64,000 bases of DNA from Maricaulis sp963975345 (GCF_963975345.1 NZ_CAXBGE010000005.1:62001-126000); one strand, 5' to 3'. Shown: positions 8,895 to 17,544, counted from the first letter of the stretch. Numbers and translations are program-made. The notes: a model not told the origin generated them from the sequence alone.

Positions 8895-10160
8895 ATGGAC
8901 CGGATTATCATCCAGGGTGGCGCACGGCTTGAAGGCCGTATTCCCATTAGCGGCGCCAAGAATTCGGCGCTCAAACTGATGGCCGCAGCGCTGCTGACCG
9001 ATGAGCCGGTGATTCTCACCAATATGCCGCGTTTGGCCGATTCGCGCTTCATGGGGCATTTGCTCGCCGAACTCGGCGTTTCGGTCGAGGAGGGCGAGGG
9101 CGCCGAGCTTCGCCTGCACGCTGCGACCATCGCCGACACATTCGCGCCCTATGACCTGGTGCGTAAAATGCGCGCCACCTTCAATGTCCTTGGCCCGCTG
9201 CTCGCCCGTGAGGGCCATGCACGCGTCTCTCTGCCCGGTGGCTGCGCGATCGGGGCGCGGCCGGTCGATCTGCATCTCAAGGCGCTTGAGGCGCTGGGGG
9301 CGCAGATCGAGGTCTCTGAAGGCTATGTTGACGCCAAGGCGCCGGCGGGCGGCCTGGTCGGCGGCGAGATTGATTTGCCCTTCGCATCGGTCGGCGCCAC
9401 CGAGCACGCCATGTTGGCCGCCGCATTGGCGCGTGGCGAAACCGTGATCGAGAATGCCGCGTGCGAGCCGGAGATTGCTGATCTCGCCGCCATGCTGACA
9501 GCGATGGGGGCTCTCGTTGAAGGCGCAGGTAGCAGCACGATCCGGATCCAGGGCCAGACCCGGCTGAAGGGCGTGCAACATCATGTTGTCGGCGACCGGA
9601 TTGAGACGGCGACCTATGCCCTCGCCGTCGCGGCAACCGGCGGGGATTGCATTCTCGACGGCGCGCAGTGGGCCCACAACAAGTCGCTCTGGCGTGCCAT
9701 GACCGATGCCGGCGTCACGGTTGAGGCCACCGAGACGGGGGTGCGCGTGGCGCGCAATGGCGAACGCCTGACCGCGGTTGATATCGAGACCCAGCCCTAT
9801 CCGGGATTCCCAACCGATGCCCAAGCGCAATTCATGGCGTTGATGACGCTGGCTGAGGGCACATCGGTGATCCGCGAGACGATTTTCGAGAACCGGTTCA
9901 TGCATGCGCCGGAACTGACCCGGCTGGGTGCCGATATCAGCGTCCATGGCAGCGAGGCCGTCGTGCGCGGCGTACCGCTGCTGCGCGGCGCCCAGGTGAT
10001 GGCGACGGATTTGCGCGCTTCGGTCTCGCTGGTCATTGCCGGGCTTGCCGCCGAGGGTGAAACCGTGGTCAACCGGGTCTACCATCTCGATCGTGGCTTC
10101 GAGCGACTGGAAGCGAAATTGTCCGGCTGCGGTGCCCGCATCGAACGCCGGTCTGACTGA
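8895..10160 (+). CDS. murA: UDP-N-acetylglucosamine 1-carboxyvinyltransferase
   Basis: MurA transfers enolpyruvate from phosphoenolpyruvate to UDP-GlcNAc, the first committed step of peptidoglycan synthesis, in the cytoplasm. The 422-residue length fits the family. Lys22-Asn23 of the SGAKNSALK motif and the catalytic cysteine loop (LPGGCAIGARPVDLHL, Cys117) are intact, so it should be fosfomycin-sensitive in type. The start at 8895 is set by GAGGAG six bases upstream; a GTG at 8889 overlaps that ribosome binding site. It heads a tight operon running to the phosphatase-like gene at 11544. Confidence 0.97.
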   Translation: MDRIIIQGGARLEGRIPISGAKNSALKLMAAALLTDEPVILTNMPRLADSRFMGHLLAELGVSVEEGEGAELRLHAATIADTFAPYDLVRKMRATFNVLGPLLAREGHARVSLPGGCAIGARPVDLHLKALEALGAQIEVSEGYVDAKAPAGGLVGGEIDLPFASVGATEHAMLAAALARGETVIENAACEPEIADLAAMLTAMGALVEGAGSSTIRIQGQTRLKGVQHHVVGDRIETATYALAVAATGGDCILDGAQWAHNKSLWRAMTDAGVTVEATETGVRVARNGERLTAVDIETQPYPGFPTDAQAQFMALMTLAEGTSVIRETIFENRFMHAPELTRLGADISVHGSEAVVRGVPLLRGAQVMATDLRASVSLVIAGLAAEGETVVNRVYHLDRGFERLEAKLSGCGARIERRSD

Positions 10161-10172
10161 CGGAGACCTGAT

Positions 10173-10613
10173 TTGAATCGCGCCCAAGCCCCGCTGCGCC
10201 TGACGGCGCTCGATGTCACGGATCTGGAGGCGATTTCGGCCGCCCTGCAGGACGCCGTGGCGCAATTGGGCGATTTCGAATTCTCCAGCCGTCAACGCAG
10301 TTTCACCATCGCTTTCAACCGCTTCCGCTGGGAAGTTAGCGGGCGAAAACAACGCGTGCGCTGCGGGCTCCAGATCGGACATGTACTGGCCGCGCGCTCC
10401 CACAATATCCGCCAGGGCGCCGAGGAGGCGGTGGTCAATCTGCTCTCGATCGGGTTTGAGCCCGCCGAGGCGCCGTCGGGCGCGCTTGTGCTGGTTTTCT
10501 CCGGTGGCGGCGAGATGCGCCTCGAGGTCGAATGCCTCGATCTGGCGATGGCCGATATCAGCGAGCCCTGGCCCGCGACGCGGCGGCCTGGCCATGATAC
10601 GGATCATTCATGA
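10173..10613 (+). CDS. DUF2948 family protein
   Basis: This 146-residue protein matches the alphaproteobacterial DUF2948 family. Recognisable segments are PLRLTALDVTDLEAISA, the FNRFRWE block and HNIRQG. Function is unknown, but the gene regularly lies next to murA. Translation most likely starts at TTG 10173 after CGGAGAC. It follows murA by 12 bases and overlaps the UPF0262 gene by the ATGA quartet, which points to translational coupling. Confidence 0.85.
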   Translation: MNRAQAPLRLTALDVTDLEAISAALQDAVAQLGDFEFSSRQRSFTIAFNRFRWEVSGRKQRVRCGLQIGHVLAARSHNIRQGAEEAVVNLLSIGFEPAEAPSGALVLVFSGGGEMRLEVECLDLAMADISEPWPATRRPGHDTDHS

Positions 10614-11113
10614 CCGGCAGCGAATTTCCCTCCGACAAGATCGTCCGCATCGATCTCGATATCGCCAGTATCGGGCCGAGCGACGTCAATGCCGATCACG
10701 AACGCCGTGTTGCGATCGCCGATCTGCTTGAGGGCAATAGTTTCCGTCCGGTCAGCGATGCGGTCGGCGATACCAGCGGGCCCTACGCCTTGCGTCTGGC
10801 GATCGAGCACGACCGGCTCTTGTTCGATGTCCGGCTGGAAGACGATACGCCGGTGCGCGCCTTCGTGTTTGCGCTGGGGCCGCTGCGCCGGATCGTCAAG
10901 GATTATTTTTTGATCTGCGAGAGCTATTACGAGGCCGTGCGCGATGCGCCGCTGGCCCAGATCGAGGCGATCGATATGGGGCGTCGCGGCGTCCATAATG
11001 AGGGCTCGACCCTGCTGCGCGAGCGCCTGTCGGGCAAGATCGAGGTCGATTTCGACACCTCGCGCCGCCTCTTCACCCTGATCTGTGCCCTGCACCGGCG
11101 GGCCGCGTCATGA
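10610..11113 (+). CDS. UPF0262 family protein
   Basis: The 167-residue product belongs to UPF0262, an alphaproteobacterial family of unknown function. The N-terminal IVRIDLDIASIG, the central LEHDRLLFDVR-like block and the C-terminal DFDTSRRLFTLICALHRR are typical. Start and stop overlap its neighbours by four bases on both sides (ATGA), so it is made from the murA-DUF2948 transcript and its amount is probably coupled to theirs. No signal peptide or membrane span is seen. Confidence 0.87.
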   Translation: MTGSEFPSDKIVRIDLDIASIGPSDVNADHERRVAIADLLEGNSFRPVSDAVGDTSGPYALRLAIEHDRLLFDVRLEDDTPVRAFVFALGPLRRIVKDYFLICESYYEAVRDAPLAQIEAIDMGRRGVHNEGSTLLRERLSGKIEVDFDTSRRLFTLICALHRRAAS

Positions 11114-11544
11114 GCGTGCCCTCTGTGCTGTTCGTGTGTGGTCGCAATGCGATCCGCTCGCCCATGGCCGCCGCTCTGTGGCGCCAGCATTTCGGCGATC
11201 TGGCCCAGGCCCGCTCCTGCGGTGTCATTCCGGCGGCCTTTGCTGATGGTTACATGGTCGCGGTGATGGCCGAACTGGGCTGCGATATGGAAGACGTTAC
11301 GCCGATGGCGCTGAGCGGTGTGATCGACCCGCCGGCAGCCCTGGTCGTCTCGCTCTCGACCGCCGCTGATCGGCTGGCCCGGCAATACGCGGCCGACAAA
11401 TCAGCCGAGTTCCAGGCCTGGCCCATTCCCGATCCGAGCGAGACCGGCGGCAGCCGTGAACAGCGCCTTGCGGCCTACCGGCAAACGCGTGATGCCATCC
11501 TTGCCCGCATCGCCGCTTGGGACTTGCCGCGAAAAAGCGCCTGA
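11110..11544 (+). CDS. Low-molecular-weight protein tyrosine phosphatase-like protein
   Basis: The 144-residue protein has the P-loop of low-molecular-weight phosphatases and arsenate reductases near its start: VLFVCGRNAIRSPMA, with Cys10 and Arg16 in the CX5R-S arrangement. An Asp-Pro pair (PIPDPSE) sits toward the C terminus, where the family keeps its general acid. The P-loop residues between Cys and Arg (GRNAI) differ from the usual xGNxC, so substrate preference is uncertain. It is the last gene of the murA operon, overlapping UPF0262 by ATGA. Confidence 0.82.
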   Translation: MSVPSVLFVCGRNAIRSPMAAALWRQHFGDLAQARSCGVIPAAFADGYMVAVMAELGCDMEDVTPMALSGVIDPPAALVVSLSTAADRLARQYAADKSAEFQAWPIPDPSETGGSREQRLAAYRQTRDAILARIAAWDLPRKSA

Positions 11545-11548
11545 AGCC

Positions 11549-11578
11549 TCGACTTTATGGGGCAGGCGGGACTATAAC
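11549..11578 (+). promoter_or_regulatory. Putative infA promoter
   Basis: A TATAAC -10 box at 11573-11578 is preceded, after 18 bases, by TCGACT, a weak match to the -35 consensus. It would start a transcript with a leader of about 75 bases before infA. Confidence 0.4.
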
Positions 11579-11595
11579 GCGCGCCGGGGCCCAGT

Positions 11596-11614
11596 CGGCC
11601 CGGGCGCCGGGCCG
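11596..11614 (+). other. GC-rich hairpin in the infA leader
   Basis: A perfect 8-bp inverted repeat (CGGCCCGG/CCGGGCCG) with a 3-base loop lies between the putative promoter and the infA ribosome binding site. The T run begins about nine bases after the stem, so it is not a classical terminator, but it could influence read-through or translation. Confidence 0.4.
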
Positions 11615-11658
11615 ATCAACACATTTTTTGACCCGCATTTACGAGTATGAGGAGCCGC

Positions 11659-11877
11659 ATGGCTAAAGAAGAATTATTGGAGTTTCCCGGCGAAGTTACG
11701 GAATTGCTTCCGAACGCCACCTTCCGGGTGAAGCTTGAAAACGAACACGAAATCATTGCCCACACCGCGGGCAAGATGCGCAAGAATCGTATCCGCGTTC
11801 TGGCCGGCGACAAGGTGCTGGTCGAGATGACGCCCTATGATCTGACCAAGGGCCGGATCACCTATCGCTTCAAATAA
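11659..11877 (+). CDS. infA: Translation initiation factor IF-1
   Basis: This 72-residue single S1/OB-fold protein binds the ribosomal A site on the 30S subunit during initiation. The sequence from AKEELLEFPGEV through FRVKLENEHEIIAHTAGKMRKNRIRVLAGDKV to GRITYRFK is the standard IF-1 core. The ATG at 11659 follows GAGGAG at ideal spacing, so an upstream in-frame ATG at 11647 is rejected. It precedes maf by about 18 bases. Confidence 0.98.
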   Translation: MAKEELLEFPGEVTELLPNATFRVKLENEHEIIAHTAGKMRKNRIRVLAGDKVLVEMTPYDLTKGRITYRFK

Positions 11878-11894
11878 GATCCACAGCGGCGTGG

Positions 11895-12524
11895 ATGCGC
11901 GAAACGGATGCCCCGATGGCTGAGCCCCGCCCACGCCTGATCCTGGCCAGCGCTTCACCGCGCCGCCTCGACCTGCTCGCCAGCGTTGGCATCACGCCGG
12001 ACGCCGTCGAGCCCACCGATATTGATGAGAGCGAAATCCCCGGAGAGCTGCCTGGCCCTCTGGCACAGCGGCTTGCGCTCGAAAAAGCCTCGGCCCACTC
12101 CGATGGCGATGCTTTCATCCTTGCCGCCGACACGGTCGTCGGTGTCGGTCGCCGCGTCCTGCCCAAGGCCGAGACAGAGACCCAGGCGCGCGCCTGCCTC
12201 GCCCTGCTGTCGGGGCGCAATCACCGCGTCTACACAGCGATAGCCCTACGCACACCGGACGGTGAGCTAACGGCAAGGCTGGTAGAGACCAAAGTGAAGT
12301 TAAAGCGACTCAGTGAGCGCGAGCTGGAAAGCTATATCGCCAGCGGCGAATGGCGCGGAAAAGCCGGCGGTTACGGCATTCAGGGTCGGGCCGGCGCCTT
12401 TGTCATCTCGTTGATCGGCTCCTATACCGGCGTCGTCGGCCTGCCGATGTATGAGACCGTCAATCTATTGGCCGGGCGTGGCTATCCCGTCACCGAGGCC
12501 CAGAACGAAGTGCAAAACCCATGA
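11895..12524 (+). CDS. maf: Maf-like nucleoside triphosphate pyrophosphatase
   Basis: Maf proteins hydrolyse modified or non-canonical pyrimidine nucleoside triphosphates (dTTP/UTP or m7GTP types) to keep them out of nucleic acids. The 209-residue product has the substrate loop SASPRRLDLL, the ADTVV motif with the catalytic aspartate, and the KAGGYGIQGRAG signature. A start at ATG 11916 (MAEPRPRLILASASPRR) is equally possible and closer to the usual family start. The gene lies just after infA and overlaps the RNase E/G-like gene by ATGA. Confidence 0.93.
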   Translation: MRETDAPMAEPRPRLILASASPRRLDLLASVGITPDAVEPTDIDESEIPGELPGPLAQRLALEKASAHSDGDAFILAADTVVGVGRRVLPKAETETQARACLALLSGRNHRVYTAIALRTPDGELTARLVETKVKLKRLSERELESYIASGEWRGKAGGYGIQGRAGAFVISLIGSYTGVVGLPMYETVNLLAGRGYPVTEAQNEVQNP

Positions 12525-13591
12525 TTCGCCAGATCCTTATCGAAGAGAATATCGGCGAAACCCGCGCCGCCATCGCCGAGAATGGCCGCTTGGTCGAACT
12601 GCATCTCGACCGTTGGTCGGAACTGCGCCAGCGCGCCGTCGAAGGCGAGCTTTATCGCGGCCGCGTCCGCCGCGTCGAACCGGCGCTGAATGCCGCTTTC
12701 GTCGATCTTGGCTTGGGCGAAGAAGGCTTCATGCCGTTCGGAAAAGCCGGGCGCCCCAAGGGCTTGCATGAAGGCGCCGCGATTGGCGTGCGCGTCTCAC
12801 GTGAAGCCTTTGCCGATAAGGGCCCGACCCTCAACCTGGTCGAAATCGCCGCTGGCGATGCCCCCGAATGCCTCGAACCGGCTCCGATCCTGGCCCAGCG
12901 CCTGGCGCAGATTTTTTCTGGGGCCGATGTCGTCTGGGCCGACGAAACCGATTTTGATCTCGAGGAAGCTTTTGAACTGGCGATGGACCCCGTCGCCCCC
13001 ATTCCCGGCGGTGGCTCGCTCTGCATCGAGCAGACCCGCGCCATGGTCACGGTCGATGTCGACGCCGAAGGCCGCAAGGGCACGGGCTCGCCGCTGCAGC
13101 TGGCCCAGGCCCTCAACCTCTCCGCCGCCAAGGAAGCCGCGCGCCAGATCCGCCTGCGCGGCTTGGGCGGCATTGCGGCGATCGATTTCGTCCACATGCG
13201 CGGCCAGCCCGAGCGCAAGGCGGTCGAACAGGCCCTGCGCCAGGCTTTCCGCAATGACCGCGCCAAGGTCGATGTCGCGCCGCTATCGCAATTTTGCGTC
13301 GGCGAGCTGGCACGTCAGCGTCGTGGCCGCACCCTGTCCGAAATCCAGCTCGACGAGAGCGGCCGTCCCAGCATTGAAACCTGCGCCCTGGCCGCCATCA
13401 GGCGGCTTGAAGGCGAGGCCCGCGCCCAGCGCTCCCGCAAGCTGGTCCTGCAGGCCTCAAGCGAGGTCCATGCCTGGCTTGAAGCCGACAGCATCGGCTG
13501 GAACGCCGCTCTGGCCGAGCGGATTGGTGCCCGTTTCACCCTCGCGCTGAACCCCGAATTTGGCCGCGAAGACTGCGGCGTGAAATCCTGA
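12521..13591 (+). CDS. Short ribonuclease E/G family protein
   Basis: This 356-residue protein matches the catalytic part of RNase E/G: the N-terminal EENIGETRAAIAENGRL, an S1-like insert (GELYRGRVRRVEPALNAAFVDLG), the IAAIDFVHMRG block with the metal-ligand aspartate, and FRNDRAKVDVAPLSQF. It is shorter than RNase G (about 490) and lacks the C-terminal zinc-link and scaffold regions. Similar short forms occur after maf in Caulobacterales-type genomes. Cleavage of single-stranded RNA is the family activity; whether this form is active or regulatory is unknown. It overlaps maf by 4 bases and yacG by 1. Confidence 0.88.
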   Translation: MIRQILIEENIGETRAAIAENGRLVELHLDRWSELRQRAVEGELYRGRVRRVEPALNAAFVDLGLGEEGFMPFGKAGRPKGLHEGAAIGVRVSREAFADKGPTLNLVEIAAGDAPECLEPAPILAQRLAQIFSGADVVWADETDFDLEEAFELAMDPVAPIPGGGSLCIEQTRAMVTVDVDAEGRKGTGSPLQLAQALNLSAAKEAARQIRLRGLGGIAAIDFVHMRGQPERKAVEQALRQAFRNDRAKVDVAPLSQFCVGELARQRRGRTLSEIQLDESGRPSIETCALAAIRRLEGEARAQRSRKLVLQASSEVHAWLEADSIGWNAALAERIGARFTLALNPEFGREDCGVKS

Positions 13592-13773
13592 TGTCCAAAC
13601 CAATCACCTGTCCGATGTGCAAAAACCCGCCCGTTGAGGCCTTCAAGCCCTTCTGCTCGAAGCGCTGCGCCGATCTCGATCTGGGCAAATGGTTCACCGG
13701 TGCCTACGCCATCCCGGGCGAGCCCGCCGACCAGGCCGATGAAACCCCCGCTGGCAAGCCGGACAATGAATAG
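13591..13773 (+). CDS. yacG: DNA gyrase inhibitor YacG, zinc-binding
   Basis: The 60-residue protein has the YacG zinc knuckle CPMC-x11-CSKRC (Cys7, Cys10, Cys22, Cys26) followed by ADLDLGKWFTGAYAIPG, the diagnostic segment. The family binds GyrB and blocks DNA binding by gyrase. Start and stop of the upstream RNase E/G-like gene overlap as TGATG, so the two are coupled. Confidence 0.95.
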   Translation: MSKPITCPMCKNPPVEAFKPFCSKRCADLDLGKWFTGAYAIPGEPADQADETPAGKPDNE

Positions 13774-13815
13774 CGCCAGCTTACTGAAATAATCTGCGAT
13801 CCAGCGTGCTGCATC

Positions 13816-13845
13816 GTGGACAGGGTGCGGCGCGCACCTTATAAA
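13816..13845 (+). promoter_or_regulatory. Putative tRNA-Phe promoter
   Basis: GTGGAC (13816-13821) and TATAAA (13840-13845) stand 18 bases apart, about 45 bases before the mature tRNA-Phe. The match to the -35 consensus is moderate. Confidence 0.4.
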
Positions 13846-13888
13846 CCGCGCTCTCGCCAGCGGCCCAAAGCCGCCAGGCGGACCCGGT

Positions 13889-13964
13889 GCCCGGGTAGCT
13901 CAGTTGGTAGAGCAGCGGATTGAAAATCCGCGTGTCGGTGGTTCGAATCCGCCCCCGGGCACCA
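13889..13964 (+). tRNA. tRNA-Phe (GAA anticodon)
   Basis: A full cloverleaf is visible: acceptor GCCCGGG/CCCGGGC, D arm GCTC...GAGC, anticodon stem GCGGA/TCCGC around TTGAAAA (anticodon GAA), and T loop TTCGAAT. The discriminator is A and the CCA end is encoded at 13962-13964. The 76-base length is standard. Its 3' side adjoins a segment of different composition carrying the SIR2-like gene. Confidence 0.97.
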
Positions 13965-14240
13965 TTTTTATCTCACGGCAAATCGCTTCGCATCTCGCTC
14001 TGGGTGGGTGACCTAAGCGGTTGAAGCAGCCGCGCTTGTGAACCCTGAGGGTTCGAGGCGAGTGCTGCTCTTCGCTTTGATTTGAGTGCCATCCAGAAAA
14101 TAAGTGGCCGTGTCCCCGTGTCACGCTATGGTCCGTGACGAATGAGCGCTCGTAGGTGCGGGCCGGTGGCGTAGCTGGACGGGCCTTGAATGGTCTCAGG
14201 ACAGGGCCGTCGGTATTGTATGGCTTAAGGCAGGGGTGGC

Positions 14241-15134
14241 ATGTCGGATACACTGGCCGGGATTCTTGATGCCCCCAAACCGCCCGCATTGTTTATCGGA
14301 AATGGGATTAATCGTCACCGGAGTGTTGGCGGACACACTGGTTGGGAGAATTTGCTAGAACAACTAGCAAAAAGCCAAGGCATGACGCTCACAGAAAGAC
14401 AGTTGGAGGAGATGTCGAAAACGGAGGTTTTTGACATTCTTGACCTAGCCCGGCCGAAAGAAGATAGAGCTAGTCTCCAGCGTGAATTTTGTAATCTGAT
14501 GAAGGCTTGGAAACCGAAAGAGCATCATCGAAAGATTGTCGACTGGGCGAGCCGACACTCAGCGCCGATAATTACGGTCAATTTTGACCAGAACCTTTCT
14601 GGTTCCATTGGCGCGCGCTTGTTTCTCGGGGAGCCGAGTTTTACAGACTTCTACCCGTGGGGTTCATACTATTCGAGTCGCGAAATCGATGCGCCGATCT
14701 CGAATTTCGCCATTTGGCATCCTCACGGGATGGTGAGGTACTCTAGAAGTATTCGCTTGGGTTTGACCCATTACATGGGCTCGGTTCAGCGGGCACGCCT
14801 AATGCTATATGGCAAAGATGGTTTAAGAGCTTATGCCAATAATGAGTCTTCCGGATGGCGGGGTGAGAATACGTGGTTGGCACCCATTTTTTTTGCTCCA
14901 CTGCTAATTTTTGGCTTTGGTTTGGGTAAGGATGAGAGCTTTCTGCGTTGGTTGTTTTTGGAGCGGGCAAAATTTCATAAAATTCGCCCTGATTGGAGGC
15001 AGCCATCTTGGTACGTGACAAATGATTCAACGGACGATGAGCGCCGTGGAGTATTTTTCAAAGCGCTGGGGATTGAGCTGGTAAATGCCAAGAACTACGA
15101 TGAAATCTACGAAAATGCGGCGTGGAACTCCTAG
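14241..15134 (+). CDS. SIR2-like domain protein, candidate NAD-hydrolysing defence effector
   Basis: This 297-residue protein reads as a stand-alone SIR2_2-type domain. It has the nucleotide-binding loop ALFIGNGINRHRS (GNGIN 20-24), the ITVNFDQNL segment with Asn114, the catalytic-type histidine in WHPHGMVRYSRS (His162), and the late IFGFGLGKDESFLRWLF block that matches the family's GxSxxD region. SIR2-like proteins in anti-phage systems (Thoeris ThsA, DSR, SIR2-pAgo) deplete NAD+. Whether this one does is inference. No partner gene (TIR, Argonaute, HerA) is next to it. It is clearly AT-richer than its neighbours and lies 276 bases after tRNA-Phe, a common insertion position, which suggests transfer. 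Confidence 0.7.
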   Translation: MSDTLAGILDAPKPPALFIGNGINRHRSVGGHTGWENLLEQLAKSQGMTLTERQLEEMSKTEVFDILDLARPKEDRASLQREFCNLMKAWKPKEHHRKIVDWASRHSAPIITVNFDQNLSGSIGARLFLGEPSFTDFYPWGSYYSSREIDAPISNFAIWHPHGMVRYSRSIRLGLTHYMGSVQRARLMLYGKDGLRAYANNESSGWRGENTWLAPIFFAPLLIFGFGLGKDESFLRWLFLERAKFHKIRPDWRQPSWYVTNDSTDDERRGVFFKALGIELVNAKNYDEIYENAAWNS

Positions 15135-15268
15135 CATTATTCATATAGGCGAGATTGATCCTGACAACTGGGACGGACCCAATTTCCGCCTCGGACAAAA
15201 TGGTGAGAAGCACCCACTCTTCAAACCCATGAATCCGGAAAATCGATTAAGCTTCAAAATCCGCCCAG

Positions 15269-17404
15269 CTAACCCCGCACTGCGCGCGTCACTTCAACCC
15301 TGTTGCCGCCCAGCGTATCCACGATAGCCGCTGTCAGTGTCTCTATCCGGTAGGGCTTGGCGAGGTGGCTGTCGGCGCCGGCTTGGAGATAGGTGTTGAT
15401 CTGGTCGGTCATGGTGTTGGCGGTCAGGGCGATGATCGGGGTGCGGGGCAGGTTTTGCTCGTCTTCGAGCGCCCGCAAGGTCTCGATCGCCGTGACGCCA
15501 TCCATCACCGGCATGTGGATATCCATCAGGATGATGTCGGGACGCTGGACCTTCCAGGCCTCGATGGCCTGCGCACCATTCTCGACAAGGGTGATGTCGT
15601 GGCAGCGCGGGGTCAGCAGGCTTTGCAGGACCAGCCGGTTTGTCAGCACGTCCTCGGCCGCGAGGATGGTGGTGCGAGCCAGCACGGCCTCGGCATCAGG
15701 CGTGGCCCCGGACTCTGCTGCCTGGCCGGCCGCCACTTCGCTGCGGATTGCGGGAATGGCGAAGCTGAAGACTGATCCCTGGCCCGGCTCGCTTGTCACC
15801 CGGATCCAGCCGCCCATCAGCTCGCACAGGCGCCGGGAAATCGACAGTCCCAGACCGGTGCCGCCGAATTTTCTCGACGTCGAGGCATCGGCCTGCATGA
15901 AGGGTGCAAACACCCTCTCGCAAGTCTCGGCATCCATGCCGATCCCGGTATCGGCAATCTCGAACAGCAATTCCTCGCCGCCCGCGACTTGGCGCAACGC
16001 TGCAGTGACTTTGACGCTGCCGGTCTCGGTGAATTTCAGGCCATTGGAGATCAGATTGTTCAAAACCTGTCTCAGCCTGTGGGCGTCGCCAACAAAGCTG
16101 CCGCGCGCCGTTTCGGCGACATCAAGTGTCAGCTCGAGCTCGCAATTCGTCGCCACCAGGGTATGGGCAGACATTACCGAGGCCAGCAATTCGTCGAGCA
16201 CGAAGGGCGCATTGTTCACGGCCAGCATGTTCGCTTCGATCTTGGACAGGTCGAGAATGTCATCGATGAGGCCCAGCAAGGATTCCCCGGACTCTCGAAT
16301 TGTCGCCACCATGCTGCGCTGGCCGTCATTAAGCCCGGTGTTTTGAAGCACTTGCGACATGCCGAGCACGCCGTTCAACGGGGTGCGGATTTCGTGACTC
16401 ATATTGGCCAGAAACTGGCTCTTGAGGCGGTTGGCACTTTGAGCCTGACGGGTGGCCTCTTCGAGCTCTTCTTCACGGGCATTGAGGGTCGTCACCATCC
16501 GGCGCAAGGCCTTCGCGCGCCGGCCCGCAACCAGGGCCGCCATCGCGGCGCTGGCGGCCAACAGGCTGAGCAGCAAACCAACGGTCCAGGTCGTGGGCAC
16601 GGCGTAACGCCGGAAACCATTGAGCAGTTCGGCGGTCGGTTGCACCCGCAAGGCCCATTCGACGCCGTTGAATCTTACCGGTGCCGTCGCAACCATGTCG
16701 GTATTGTCCGAGCCGGCGGCAAAATTCGGCGAAGTCCAGATCGTCTCACCCAATTCCTCGACTGCAATCGTAAACTGGCTGAGTTGTTTAATTTGAAGCA
16801 AGTTCTGGATCAGGCGATCAACCGCAAAAACGCCGATGATCAGGCCGCCCGGTACGTCATCATGGTGGACGGGGTAATAGGCAACCAGGCCGCGCCCGCC
16901 CTGCACCAGCTGGAAACTATTGGTAACCATCATTTCACGGTTCCGCACCGTATTGCTGATGGCGATCCTGCGCCATTCGACGCTGAACAGGTCGAGATCA
17001 AGCGCCGCTTCATTGCCAACCAGGGGCTCGATCCAGCGAATGCGGTAACTGGTATCGGCCCATTCGATGGCCTGCATCCAGGGCTTGTCATCCAGATAGG
17101 CTTGGGCGTCGGCGACCCATTCCTCATAGGGCAAGCCTTCCGGCCGCACCGCAAATCGCTGCCCCAAGCGGTCGATTGCCAGCATTTCCTGAACCAGTTG
17201 GTATTGCAGATGATCGCTGAGGTCGTCGGCCCGCGTCTCGACCGCGAAACGCAGCGCTGCAAGCCGCTCTGTATCGGCGCGCGTGGCCAGGAAATAGGTG
17301 ATCGCCAAGCCGGTCGCCAGAACGAGCAGGGGCCAGGCCAAGATATCCGTATTCAGGGTTTTGCTTCGACTGAAAAACTGCCGAATTCTGCCGTGTGTCA
17401 TCAT
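15269..17404 (-). CDS. CHASE-domain hybrid sensor histidine kinase / response regulator
   Basis: The 711-residue protein has an N-terminal membrane helix (about 21-41), a CHASE-type periplasmic sensor region (about 45-265) and a second helix (about 271-294). A histidine kinase core follows with the phospho-acceptor in SHEIRTPLNG (His337), the N box NNLISNGLKF (449-458) and the G boxes DTGIG and GTGLGL. A C-terminal receiver domain has the acceptor in LMDIHMP (Asp628) and Lys683. It would sense an extracytoplasmic ligand and relay phosphate internally, probably to a separate Hpt protein not seen here. It converges on the SIR2-like gene. Confidence 0.93.
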   Translation of the reverse strand: MMTHGRIRQFFSRSKTLNTDILAWPLLVLATGLAITYFLATRADTERLAALRFAVETRADDLSDHLQYQLVQEMLAIDRLGQRFAVRPEGLPYEEWVADAQAYLDDKPWMQAIEWADTSYRIRWIEPLVGNEAALDLDLFSVEWRRIAISNTVRNREMMVTNSFQLVQGGRGLVAYYPVHHDDVPGGLIIGVFAVDRLIQNLLQIKQLSQFTIAVEELGETIWTSPNFAAGSDNTDMVATAPVRFNGVEWALRVQPTAELLNGFRRYAVPTTWTVGLLLSLLAASAAMAALVAGRRAKALRRMVTTLNAREEELEEATRQAQSANRLKSQFLANMSHEIRTPLNGVLGMSQVLQNTGLNDGQRSMVATIRESGESLLGLIDDILDLSKIEANMLAVNNAPFVLDELLASVMSAHTLVATNCELELTLDVAETARGSFVGDAHRLRQVLNNLISNGLKFTETGSVKVTAALRQVAGGEELLFEIADTGIGMDAETCERVFAPFMQADASTSRKFGGTGLGLSISRRLCELMGGWIRVTSEPGQGSVFSFAIPAIRSEVAAGQAAESGATPDAEAVLARTTILAAEDVLTNRLVLQSLLTPRCHDITLVENGAQAIEAWKVQRPDIILMDIHMPVMDGVTAIETLRALEDEQNLPRTPIIALTANTMTDQINTYLQAGADSHLAKPYRIETLTAAIVDTLGGNRVEVTRAVRG

Positions 17405-17514
17405 TCTACCTTCGAGCCTCGCCGGGTAGAATGCAGGCTGGAGTGCAAAATATGCTTAACGCAACGGGATGTGGGCGCAGTGTGTCTCTGCGCGGCCATA
17501 TCCTCGCCCAAACA

Positions 17515-17544
17515 AAAACGCCCGACCAACCGGCCGGGCGTTTT
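17515..17544 (-). terminator. Rho-independent terminator after the OYE gene
   Basis: A 10-bp inverted repeat (AAAACGCCCG / CGGGCGTTTT) brackets a 10-base loop, about 20 bases past the stop of the minus-strand oxidoreductase gene. A/T runs on both sides would let it work in both directions. Confidence 0.8.

Noticed and set aside
8874..10607. 577-codon minus-strand frame opposite murA and DUF2948
   Set aside because: Shadow of GC-rich codons; murA on the plus strand is beyond doubt.
11596..11629. Rho-independent terminator before infA
   Set aside because: The T run begins nine bases after the stem, so it is recorded only as a leader hairpin.
13900..14289. Minus-strand ORF across tRNA-Phe ending GGGFEPPTRGFSIRCSTN
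   Set aside because: This phrase is the well-known artefact of translating a tRNA gene backwards; the tRNA explains it.
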